From contig PMBP01000504.1 in assembly GCA_003152975.1 (NCBI GenBank), positions 1 to 7,236 on the forward strand: a stretch of DNA of 7,236 nt, read 5' to 3'. Both the position numbers and the translations under genes were made by a program. The notes under the pieces were generated by a model. It saw only the letters and a list, made by a program, of their open reading frames with translations. It searched no databases and was not told the origin of the DNA. Origin of the DNA: Phycisphaerales bacterium. GTDB lineage: Bacteria > Planctomycetota > Phycisphaerae > Sedimentisphaerales > Anaerohalosphaeraceae. The number at the start of each line of letters is the position of its first letter. Position 1 is the first letter of the stretch. Below are positions 1 to 6,577 of this stretch, in pieces.

Positions 1-1184
1 TTGTCCTGGCGGATGGCCTCGATCAAGTGGTCCCATTCGAGTTGATAGGGATTCGGCTCCGGCTGCGGGAACGCCCAGACCAGGTTGTTCTTGGCAAAAT
101 CGTGGCCTTTGTAGATCCGGCATTTGGCCGGGGTGTACATGTTGGTCGAAATCACCGCGGACCCTTTAATCCCATGGGCATAGCTGGCAAACTCGTAGAA
201 CGCACGATTGATATTACGGGCCTGCTGGAACAGCTTGGTTCCGTCGGCAAAAGTATATTCAACATCGTACATATCGAAATTTTGATCCACGCAGTCTCCG
301 CGATAACACCGGGCTCCCGACCCCTGCGCCCGGACCGGCCAGCTACCCTTCATCCAGCAGCATTCGTCCACATTGTGCGCGACATAGTCCTGCATCAGCC
401 CACCGCTGGCCCAGAAAAAGCCCAGGTAATTCCGGATCTGCCAATGCAGCTCGCTTTGATTGGCGGGTCTGGGCCCGACAAATCCCGCTGGCCCCTGCTG
501 CCGGTAGGTCCGCATCGTGATCAGGTCCCCGATCTGGCCGGATTGAATTCGATCGTAGAGCTCCCGGCGGGCGCTGCAATGGCGGCACATCAGTCCCACG
601 CCGACCTTCAGGTTTTTCTTCTTCGCCTCTTCGCCAAGCTCAAGCATCCTGCGGGTGGTCGGTCCATCGACCGAGACCGGTTTTTCCATGAAGACATGGA
701 TCCCTTTTTGGATCGCGTATCGGAAATGGACCCAGCGAAACGCCACCGGCGTCGTGAGAATCACGACATCCCCCGGCCGCAGGCAGTCCATCGCCTTCTG
801 ATAGGCGTCAAACCCGATGAACCGCCTCTCCTGAGGAACATCCACTTGCGTTTTGTCATGCCCCGACACCCAACTGTCGGCCGATCCCCCAGTTCGGGGT
901 TCGTTGGCCGCCTCGATCAGGCCATCATAGCTTTTCTGCAGCCGATCCTCGAAGATATCCGCCATCGCGACCAGCCGGACCGGGCTCTTTCGGGTCGCCA
1001 TCGCGTTGGCCGCAGCGCTGGACCCCCGTCCCCCGCATCCCACCAGGGCGATCCGGATGGCGTTATCCTCTCCCGCGAACGCCCTCGACGACAGGGTCGA
1101 CAGGAGAACCGACGAAGCGGTTATCTGGCTGGTGGTTTTCAAAAACGCCCGTCGCGACATTTCGTTGGTTACGATTGGATTCAT
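1..1184 (-). CDS. Tat-exported Gfo/Idh/MocA-family NAD(P)-dependent oxidoreductase, C-terminus cut by window edge
   Basis: The minus-strand frame is open from an ATG at 1184 to the window edge, giving 394 codons. Residues 10-16 read SRRAFLK, a twin-arginine motif, followed by a Ser/Thr/Leu-rich hydrophobic stretch and a likely AFA|GE signal peptidase site near residue 37, so export through Tat is expected. The mature part opens with a Rossmann dinucleotide-binding strand, ALVGCGGRG (46-54). The family's EKP motif is at about 167-169 (MEKPVS), and D266/H270 in GGLMQDYVAHN resemble the family's catalytic-site Asp/His region. Related proteins are usually about 430-450 residues, so only the last few dozen are missing. 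The family oxidises or reduces sugars and related polyols or amino sugars with NAD(P); the exact substrate cannot be read here. AGGA lies about 12 bases before the ATG, a weak ribosome site. An ATG at residue 9 is an alternative start but would remove part of the signal n-region and has no ribosome site. Many Planctomycetota carry numerous Tat-signal paralogues of this kind. Confidence 0.93.
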   Translation of the reverse strand, partial: MNPIVTNEMSRRAFLKTTSQITASSVLLSTLSSRAFAGEDNAIRIALVGCGGRGSSAAANAMATRKSPVRLVAMADIFEDRLQKSYDGLIEAANEPRTGGSADSWVSGHDKTQVDVPQERRFIGFDAYQKAMDCLRPGDVVILTTPVAFRWVHFRYAIQKGIHVFMEKPVSVDGPTTRRMLELGEEAKKKNLKVGVGLMCRHCSARRELYDRIQSGQIGDLITMRTYRQQGPAGFVGPRPANQSELHWQIRNYLGFFWASGGLMQDYVAHNVDECCWMKGSWPVRAQGSGARCYRGDCVDQNFDMYDVEYTFADGTKLFQQARNINRAFYEFASYAHGIKGSAVISTNMYTPAKCRIYKGHDFAKNNLVWAFPQPEPNPYQLEWDHLIEAIRQD

Positions 1185-1259
1185 CCGGGTTCCCATCCTA
1201 TTTCAATCGAATTTGAATATCAGCTTGTCCTCGGGTTTCCACGAAGAATACCCATCGCT

Positions 1260-1287
1260 ATTATATCCGACGGTTCGCGCGAAACAA
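1260..1287 (-). promoter_or_regulatory. Sigma70-like promoter of the Gfo/Idh/MocA gene
   Basis: On the minus strand TTGTTT (1287-1282) is followed after 16 bases by a perfect TATAAT (1265-1260). Transcription would start near 1252 and leave a leader of about 68 bases before the ATG at 1184. An 8-base direct repeat, CGATGGGT, occurs at 1294-1287 and again at 1257-1250, touching the -35 box and the expected start site, so a bound regulator is possible but not shown. Confidence 0.6.
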
Positions 1288-1354
1288 CCCATCGGATTGT
1301 GGTCGGTCAATAGTCAATTCTCCAATAATTCCCCCGAAATCATCCAGCATCCTC

Positions 1355-1385
1355 TTGACCCCCGCCGCCAATGTGATACCATACT
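1355..1385 (+). promoter_or_regulatory. Weak candidate promoter for the M16 peptidase gene
   Basis: TTGACC (1355-1360) is a good -35 match, but the best -10 is CATACT (1380-1385) at a long 19-base spacing. Closer alternatives such as GATACC (1375-1380) are poorer matches. It sits 35-65 bases before the M16 start, the right place for a promoter, and nothing else in the intergenic region is better on the plus strand. Confidence 0.3.
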
Positions 1386-1408
1386 CCCGTTCAATCAATC
1401 ACCCATTC

Positions 1409-1413
1409 AGGAG
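1409..1413 (+). promoter_or_regulatory. Ribosome binding site deciding the M16 start
   Basis: AGGAG is placed six bases before the ATG at 1420. It selects this start over in-frame upstream codons as far as 1006, which would run through the promoter region and into the opposing gene. The chosen start also puts a lipoprotein signal peptide exactly at the N-terminus. Confidence 0.8.
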
Positions 1414-1419
1414 ACAATC

Positions 1420-4239
1420 ATGATACAGTACAGACGATGGTTTTTGGGCGTTGCGATCGGGATCGCGTTCCTGTCCGGTTGCGGCCAGGTCCAACAGGGC
1501 GCCTCGAAAAGTTCCGCCCCGCAGGTCCTCTTCGATTACCACGAAACGAAACTGGCCAACGGCATGGATGTCGTCACGCTCGAGGACTTTTCCTGCCCGA
1601 TCGTGGCCGTTCAGGTCTGGTACCATGTCGGCAGCAAGAACGAACGCCCCGACCGCCAGGGTTATGCCCACATGTTCGAGCACATGATGTTCAAGGGCAC
1701 CGACCGCGTTGGCCCGAAGGATCATTTCTCGCTGATCAATCAGGTCGGCGGCGAGGTCAATGGCTACACCAGTTTCGACCGCACGGTCTATGTCCAGACC
1801 CTCCCGGCCGACCAGCTCGAACTGGCCCTGTGGCTGGAGGCCGAGCGGATGTCGTTCCTCAAGATCAACCAGGAGGCCTTCGACACCGAACGCAAGGTCG
1901 TCGAAGAAGAGCTCCGCATGGGCCAAAACCAGCCCTACGGAACCCTCTGGAAAAAATCCCTGGCCGGTATCTTTCAGGTCCATCCCTACCGCTGGATGCC
2001 GATCGGCCAGATCGCCGACCTCCGGGCGACCAGCGTCGCCGACTTGCGGGATTTCTGGATCCGTAATTATGTTCCCAACAATACCGTTCTGGTCATTGTC
2101 GGCGCCGTCCCCCACGACAAGGCCCAGCAACTGGCCCGCAAGTACTTCGAGTGGATCAAACCCCAGCCCCACCCCGAGCCGGTCCGGATCGTCGAGCCGC
2201 CGCTGAAGGCCGCCAAGTCCATCACCATTTCCGACGAAAACGCCCCCGCCCCGATGGTCAACATGGTCTGGCGGACCGTGCCGACCGGCCATCCTGACGA
2301 GGCCCGCCTTGAACTGCTCGGCGAGATCCTCGGCGGCGGCCAAAGCAGCCGATTGTACCTCGATCTGGTCTCCAAAAAACTTTGGGCCGTGGGGGCTTCC
2401 GCTAGCACCTGGAATCTCGAGCAGGATGGGCTGTTGTTTTTCCAGATTATCCTGTCCGATACCGGTGAGCCGGAAAAAGTGATCGAGGCCATCAAGGGCC
2501 ACATTCAGGATATCCAGAAAGACGGCGTAACCGAGCAAGAATGGACAAAAGCTCGCAACCAGAAGCTCAAGGGCCTGGTCACGCAGAATCTGGAAGTCGA
2601 TAGCAAGGCCCAGGCCCTCGGAGCGGCCGCCGTCGAAAAAGGTAGCCCCGCCCGCGCCAATTCCATTCTCAGCGAGGTTCAGTCGGTCACGCGCCAGCAT
2701 ATCCAGGAAGCGGCCCGCAAGTATCTGTCCGAGGATCGCGTCATCATCTTCGATGTCAAGAAAAACGATCGTGGCATGCAGGCCGGCGAGAGGGACAAAG
2801 AAGACATGGCCGTCGCCGCTCCCGAAACGCAGGCCCCGCCGCCCGGCCGTGCGGGAACCGTTCGCCCCGCCGACTTTCCCGCCCAGGCCCCCATGGGCCA
2901 ACTGGTCAAGTCCGAGCCGCAGAAAAAGTATGACCAAAAGGTCCTGCCCAACGGCCTCAAGGTCCTCGTCGTGCCCAACAATGAGGTCCCCTTCATCAGT
3001 GTCTCGCTGGGTATCCTCAACGGCGGCTGGACCGAGGCCAAGACCGGTGCGGCCAACATGACCCTTGAGATGCTTACGCTTGGCACCCAGCCCCACACCG
3101 ATGAGCAAATCGCCCGCGAACTGGAAACCTACGCCATCTCTCTGGGCGGTTCGGCCAGCATCGATTCCTCGACGGTCTATGCCAACTGTCTGCCCGAAAA
3201 TCTGGATCGGGCGATGATCCTGATGGCCGAAGTCGTTCTCGAACCCTCTTTCCCCAAAGAACCCTTCGATCGCCTCCAGAAACAGATTCTCACCGGGCTG
3301 GCTATCGACTCCGAATCGCCTCCGTATCTGGCCGATCGCGAGCTTCGCCGCCGCCTCTACGGCAACCACCCCTATTCCCGCACCGCCACCGGCGAGGTTG
3401 CGGATGTCCAGGCCCTCACCCCCGACGACCTCAAGGGCTGGTGGCAGGCCAATGCCCGCCCGGACCAGGCAATCCTGATCTTCGCCGGCGACATTTCCGC
3501 CGACAAGGCCGTCGCTCTGGCCGCCAAATCATTCGGCGCCTGGAAACCGGCCGCAGATCAGAAGACCCCTACCCTTCCGGCCATTGTTGCCCCGGCCAAG
3601 ACCGAGATATTTCTGGTCGATATCCCCGGCGCCAAGCAGTGCCAGATCCGCGTCGGCCAACCCGGCATCACCCGCAAGGACCAGCCCGACTACTTTGTCA
3701 GCCGTCTGGTCAGCGATTACTTCGGCGGCAATTTCCACAGCCGCCTCAACGACAGTTTACGGGTCCAGAAAGGCCTGACCTACGGCTCTCACGGCGGCTA
3801 CGGTGCCCAGCGGTTTGCCGGCCAGTTCAATATCAGCACCTTCACCAAGAATGAGTCGGCCGCCGCCGCCGTCAAGGCCATCTTCGAGGAAATCGAAAAG
3901 CTCCGGACCGTGGCCCCGGACGAAAAGGAATTGTCCCGTACTAAGAGTTTCATGGCCGGCAGTTTCGTCCGCAACCGCGAAACCCCCCAACAGGTTGCTG
4001 GCGATCTGTGGCTGGTCGAATCCAACGCATTGGGCAACGATTACTTCGAGCGGCTCCTGTCCATGGTCGCCGCGACCACCGATGCCGACTGTTTGGCCCT
4101 GGCCAAAAAGACCCTCAACCCCGACAAGATGATCGTCGTCGTGGCCGGCGACGCCTCTGTCCTCAAGGCCGACCTGGAATCCATTGCCCCTGTAACCGTG
4201 GTCACCCCCGAAAAACCCAAACCGACGGCTTCGCGGTAA
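1420..4239 (+). CDS. M16-family (pitrilysin/insulinase) zinc metallopeptidase, two-half lipoprotein
   Basis: This 939-residue protein begins with a basic n-region and hydrophobic core ending in the lipobox LSGC (18-21), so Cys21 should be lipidated and the enzyme anchored in a membrane facing the periplasm. The N-terminal half (about 36-450) holds the inverted zinc motif HMFEH (H84, E87, H88). The third ligand, probably E164, lies in ERKVVEEEL, 76 residues on, as usual for M16. A Pro/Ala/charged linker (about 450-500) leads to a second M16 half (about 503-920). There the motif is degenerate (N546, L549, E550 replace H, E, H), but R781 and Y788 in SLRVQKGLTYG keep the seven-residue Arg/Tyr spacing known from insulin-degrading enzyme. 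Thus one chain supplies both catalytic elements, like pitrilysin or PqqL. M16 enzymes degrade or process peptides inside a closed chamber; the substrate here is unknown. The neighbours point to no specific pathway, and the gene looks monocistronic, ending in a terminator 35 bases downstream. Confidence 0.95.
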   Translation: MIQYRRWFLGVAIGIAFLSGCGQVQQGASKSSAPQVLFDYHETKLANGMDVVTLEDFSCPIVAVQVWYHVGSKNERPDRQGYAHMFEHMMFKGTDRVGPKDHFSLINQVGGEVNGYTSFDRTVYVQTLPADQLELALWLEAERMSFLKINQEAFDTERKVVEEELRMGQNQPYGTLWKKSLAGIFQVHPYRWMPIGQIADLRATSVADLRDFWIRNYVPNNTVLVIVGAVPHDKAQQLARKYFEWIKPQPHPEPVRIVEPPLKAAKSITISDENAPAPMVNMVWRTVPTGHPDEARLELLGEILGGGQSSRLYLDLVSKKLWAVGASASTWNLEQDGLLFFQIILSDTGEPEKVIEAIKGHIQDIQKDGVTEQEWTKARNQKLKGLVTQNLEVDSKAQALGAAAVEKGSPARANSILSEVQSVTRQHIQEAARKYLSEDRVIIFDVKKNDRGMQAGERDKEDMAVAAPETQAPPPGRAGTVRPADFPAQAPMGQLVKSEPQKKYDQKVLPNGLKVLVVPNNEVPFISVSLGILNGGWTEAKTGAANMTLEMLTLGTQPHTDEQIARELETYAISLGGSASIDSSTVYANCLPENLDRAMILMAEVVLEPSFPKEPFDRLQKQILTGLAIDSESPPYLADRELRRRLYGNHPYSRTATGEVADVQALTPDDLKGWWQANARPDQAILIFAGDISADKAVALAAKSFGAWKPAADQKTPTLPAIVAPAKTEIFLVDIPGAKQCQIRVGQPGITRKDQPDYFVSRLVSDYFGGNFHSRLNDSLRVQKGLTYGSHGGYGAQRFAGQFNISTFTKNESAAAAVKAIFEEIEKLRTVAPDEKELSRTKSFMAGSFVRNRETPQQVAGDLWLVESNALGNDYFERLLSMVAATTDADCLALAKKTLNPDKMIVVVAGDASVLKADLESIAPVTVVTPEKPKPTASR

Positions 4240-4273
4240 AACACCCGATTTTCATTGGGTATGATGAGCCAAC

Positions 4274-4308
4274 AAAAAGCCCTGTGAGGAAACCTCACAG
4301 GGCTTTTT
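4274..4308. terminator. Bidirectional rho-independent terminator between convergent genes
   Basis: An 11-base GC-rich stem (GCCCTGTGAGG, 4279-4289, with CCTCACAGGGC, 4293-4303) closes a three-base AAA loop. It is flanked by A5 on the left (4274-4278) and T5 on the right (4304-4308), so the whole inverted repeat has perfect 16-base arms. Each strand reads stem then T-run, so it can end both the rightward M16 transcript (stop at 4239) and the leftward sugar operon (stop at 4333). Confidence 0.95.
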
Positions 4309-4332
4309 GAATAGTCAATAAACAATTTGCAA

Positions 4333-5745
4333 TTATTTGTGCCGATAAATCTCCCACCCCATGTAGGTGGACAGCGCCTCGGTGATCGCGTCGGCCCTGC
4401 GGCTCAGGTTCACAGCCACATGGTGCTCGAATCCCATCACGCACACATACTGCAGCAGTTGTTGCAGGTTGGGAATCTGCATCACGCCGTAGCCGCCGAA
4501 GGTATCCAGCCCGTCGCTGGTGAACTCGCCCTCGCCCACATAGCCGCGGATCACGCCCTCGATATCGTCGGTCGTCGTCCGCAGGAAGGTCGCCTCGTTG
4601 GGCGCGATCCGCCCGACGATGGTCCCGTAGGTGTTCTCTTTGCCCACCGACCCGGCGATGATCTCCTGGTAGTCCATCTTCGACGAGGAGAAAAACGACT
4701 TGGGCACATTGCTGCAATGGAACAGCACGCACTTGTCGTCCTCGTCGCCGTAGTTGTTGTTCCAGTCCAGCAGCGCGCTGGGACCCTGCGATGCCAGTTG
4801 CAGGATGTACATCCCCAGTAAGCCCGTTATGTCCACCTCGCAGGCGCTGGGCATCAGCGACTGGCTCATCATGCTCATCACCGTGCACGAGGTGATCCCG
4901 AAGAATTCCTGCAAACTTGTCCAGCACTGGATCGCCGTGCCGTCCAGCTCGAGGTCTTTAACCCACCGATCCACGACCACGCCGAACTTGGCCATCCGGA
5001 ATAAGGAGTCGGCCGGAACGCCCTGGGTCGAAACATACTTCTTGATCGACTCAAGTTTCCGTTTCACCGCTGCGTCCTTGTCGGCCAGCCGCTCGGTCCG
5101 CCCGAAGATTTCCGACAGGTCGATTGTCTCGACCGTGATCCCGTACTGTTCGAGCAGCTTCTCGCTGTACCGAACGGTATTGAACGCACCCGTCCGGGCC
5201 CCGATGGCGCCAAAGCGGACATTCTGCAAGCCCCGGACGATCCGGCAGACCGACGCGAAGCTGTCCAGCTCGGCTGCGAACGCCTTCGATTTGACGCCCA
5301 TCGTGTGGCCCCGCGTCAGCGTAAACGGAATCCCCGCCTGCCGCAGGTTGTTGCAGACGCTGATCTTGCCGCAGAACGAGTCCCGCCGGTCGGCGTTGGT
5401 CATCCGGCTCGGCGTATCCGGCTCGGCCTGGACCAGGATCGGCACCTGCAGGTCGCATTGCTTGATCGATTCCAGCACGCCCTTCTCGTCGCCGAAGTTC
5501 GGCAGCGTGACGATCACCCCGTCGATCTTGTCGGCCTGCTGGGCGATCAGCGCCGCGCATTTTTTGGCGTCCTCATAGCTCTCCACCGCCCCGTACTTGG
5601 TGTCCTTGTCCCCGAGGACCACCGCGCCGTAACCGCCCTTTTTCAGGACCTCCAGGATATCCTTCCGTCCGGTCTGTGCCAGATGACCCGGAAAGAATCC
5701 CCGGTTTCCCACGATGACCGCGAAGGTCGTTTTTGCCTGTGCCAT
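4333..5745 (-). CDS. L-fucose isomerase-like sugar isomerase, probable L-arabinose isomerase of the operon
   Basis: The product is 470 residues, shorter than FucI (about 590) and AraA (about 500), and fits the L-fucose/L-arabinose isomerase-related group (COG2407-like). Expected metal ligands are visible: E303 in ACEVDITG, D327 in LLDWNNNYGDED, and a C-terminal His at 441 or 442 in FEHHVAV. The 24-residue E-to-D spacing equals that of E337/D361 in E. coli FucI. N-terminal segments VIVTLPNFGDEKG (77-89) and RGHTMGVKSKAF (145-156) are also typical in style. No signal peptide is present, so it is cytoplasmic. It lies 11 bases after araD and downstream of a ribulokinase; from that context I infer that it converts L-arabinose to L-ribulose. 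Sequence alone does not separate this from L-fucose or another aldose. The start is well supported by AAGGAG six bases upstream. The operon's 3' end is the terminator hairpin at 4274-4308. Confidence 0.88.
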   Translation of the reverse strand: MAQAKTTFAVIVGNRGFFPGHLAQTGRKDILEVLKKGGYGAVVLGDKDTKYGAVESYEDAKKCAALIAQQADKIDGVIVTLPNFGDEKGVLESIKQCDLQVPILVQAEPDTPSRMTNADRRDSFCGKISVCNNLRQAGIPFTLTRGHTMGVKSKAFAAELDSFASVCRIVRGLQNVRFGAIGARTGAFNTVRYSEKLLEQYGITVETIDLSEIFGRTERLADKDAAVKRKLESIKKYVSTQGVPADSLFRMAKFGVVVDRWVKDLELDGTAIQCWTSLQEFFGITSCTVMSMMSQSLMPSACEVDITGLLGMYILQLASQGPSALLDWNNNYGDEDDKCVLFHCSNVPKSFFSSSKMDYQEIIAGSVGKENTYGTIVGRIAPNEATFLRTTTDDIEGVIRGYVGEGEFTSDGLDTFGGYGVMQIPNLQQLLQYVCVMGFEHHVAVNLSRRADAITEALSTYMGWEIYRHK

Positions 5746-5751
5746 AAAGTG

Positions 5752-5758
5752 CTCCTTT
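5752..5758 (-). promoter_or_regulatory. Strong Shine-Dalgarno of the isomerase gene overlapping the araD stop
   Basis: Minus-strand AAAGGAG ends six bases before the isomerase ATG (5745). Its first As are part of the araD stop codon TAA (5759-5757). Ribosomes finishing araD therefore uncover or occupy the isomerase start, which suggests translational coupling and co-transcription. Confidence 0.85.
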
Positions 5759-6446
5759 ATCGTTGGCCGTAATATGCGTCTGTTCCGTGTTTGCGTAAAT
5801 AATGTTTATCCAAAAGCGTCTGCGAAATCGGCGGCTGTTGCGGGCAAATCGTGATTGTCGCCGCCGCGATCTTGGCGACCTCCTCCAGCGTGACCATCGC
5901 CTCGACGGCCGAAGCGGCGTCCTCGCCCCACGAAAACGGCCCATGCCCCGCCACCAGCGCCGCCGGAATCTGCAACGGGTTCAGCTTTGAGAACCGCCTC
6001 ACGATCACCCGTCCCGTGTTCAATTCGTACTCCCCGCGGATTTCCTCATCGGTCATCCGATCCGTTACGGGTATTTCTCCATAGAAAAAGTCGGCATGTG
6101 TCGTCCCGAAGCACGGAATCCCCCGGTGGGCCTGCGCCCATGCCGTCGCCCACGGGCAATGTGCGTGGCACACCCCGCCGATATCCGCGAATCGCCGGTA
6201 CAACTCCAGGTGCGTTGGCGTATCCGACGACGGGTTCAGTTCGCCCTCGATGATCCTGCCGTTCAAATCGAGAATCACGATCTGGTCCGGCGTGAGCGTC
6301 TCGTACGGAACGCCGCTGGGCTTGATCGCCACCACGCCGATCGAACGGTCGATCGCGCTGACATTGCCCCAACTGTAGATCACAAGCTTCCGCTCGTTGA
6401 GCTCCAGGTTCGCCCGGCAAACTTCCTCTCGTATTCCTTCGTACAT
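5757..6446 (-). CDS. araD: L-ribulose-5-phosphate 4-epimerase
   Basis: This 229-residue cytoplasmic class II aldolase-fold enzyme matches E. coli AraD (231 residues) nearly end to end, from WGNVSAIDR (26-34) and KPSGVPY (42-48) to the C-terminal LLDKHYLRKHG and YYGQ. It interconverts L-ribulose-5-phosphate and D-xylulose-5-phosphate by retro-aldol cleavage and re-addition at a divalent metal. All expected active-site residues are visible: D75 in SSDTPTH, H94 and H96 in CHAHC, H168 in AGHGPFSWG, the catalytic Asp at 119 in TTHADFFYG, and Y226, equivalent to E. coli Y229. GAGG five bases before the ATG is the ribosome site. It follows the kinase gene after 131 bases and overlaps the signals of the isomerase gene downstream. 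This is the most securely named gene in the window and anchors the operon to L-arabinose or L-ribulose use. Confidence 0.97.
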   Translation of the reverse strand: MYEGIREEVCRANLELNERKLVIYSWGNVSAIDRSIGVVAIKPSGVPYETLTPDQIVILDLNGRIIEGELNPSSDTPTHLELYRRFADIGGVCHAHCPWATAWAQAHRGIPCFGTTHADFFYGEIPVTDRMTDEEIRGEYELNTGRVIVRRFSKLNPLQIPAALVAGHGPFSWGEDAASAVEAMVTLEEVAKIAAATITICPQQPPISQTLLDKHYLRKHGTDAYYGQR

Positions 6447-6468
6447 TACCGCCTCATATTCGATGGAG

Positions 6469-6488
6469 GGACCCGCTCCGTCGGGTCC
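6469..6488. repeat. Short hairpin upstream of araD
   Basis: GGACCCG (6469-6475) and CGGGTCC (6482-6488) form a 7-bp GC-rich stem with a 6-base loop. On the operon strand it ends about 13 bases before the araD ribosome site and has no T-run after it, so it is not a terminator. It could stabilise the processed 5' end of araD mRNA. Confidence 0.55.
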
Positions 6489-6494
6489 GTTGTC

Positions 6495-6514
6495 ATTCCC
6501 GCGAAAGCGGGAAT
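6495..6514. repeat. dRS3/REP-like palindrome ATTCCCGC-GAAA-GCGGGAAT
   Basis: Perfect 8-bp arms (6495-6502 and 6507-6514) surround GAAA, in the wider context GTCATTCCCGC...GCGGGAATCCAG. The form ATTCCC-N8-GGGAAT is that of the Neisseria dRS3 repeat, and similar palindromes are dispersed in many bacterial genomes. On the plus strand it is followed by a T-rich tract, but on the operon strand it is preceded by As and followed by mixed sequence. It therefore looks like a dispersed intergenic repeat rather than the operon's terminator. Copy number in this genome is unknown. Confidence 0.7.
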
Positions 6515-6518
6515 CCAG

Positions 6519-6577
6519 TTTGTTTTTATATTTTGTGTTTCTAATTTGTTTAGAATTTAGAAATTAGTGCTTAGGAT
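6519..6577. repeat. AT-rich TTAG-rich intergenic stretch after the kinase gene
   Basis: About 59 bases of strongly AT-rich DNA sit inside an otherwise GC-rich operon. They contain recurring TTTAG/TTAG units (TTTAGAA, TTTAGAAA, TTAGTGC, TTAGGATT) and an inverted pair CTAATTT (6541-6547) and AAATTAG (6561-6567). With the adjoining palindrome this may be one inserted non-coding element. No open reading frame is supported here. Confidence 0.45.

Noticed and set aside
27..1313. A 428-codon open frame on the plus strand.
   Set aside because: It is antisense to the oxidoreductase, which has a signal peptide, a Rossmann motif and an EKP motif; the plus-strand product is Pro/Arg/His-rich with no family likeness.
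1006..1419. N-terminal extension of the M16 protein by 138 codons.
   Set aside because: The extension would run through the divergent gene and promoter region; the ATG at 1420 has AGGAG at six bases and begins a proper lipoprotein signal.
1399..3369. A 656-codon open frame on the minus strand opposite the M16 gene.
   Set aside because: It lies wholly antisense to a gene with intact catalytic motifs, its translation has no recognisable domain, and strong third-position GC bias in the real gene leaves antisense frames open.
4754..5578. A 274-codon plus-strand open frame opposite the isomerase gene.
   Set aside because: Antisense shadow with Ser/Arg-rich low-complexity translation and no ribosome site seen; the opposite strand has conserved metal ligands.
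6495..6529. Palindrome plus T-rich tract as a rho-independent terminator.
   Set aside because: The T-rich side lies on the plus strand, where no gene precedes it; on the operon strand no T-run follows the stem.
6447..6577. An internal promoter for araD in the AT-rich stretch (AATATAAAA on the minus strand).
   Set aside because: A TATAAA-like box is expected by chance in such AT-rich DNA, and no convincing -35 lies at the right distance.
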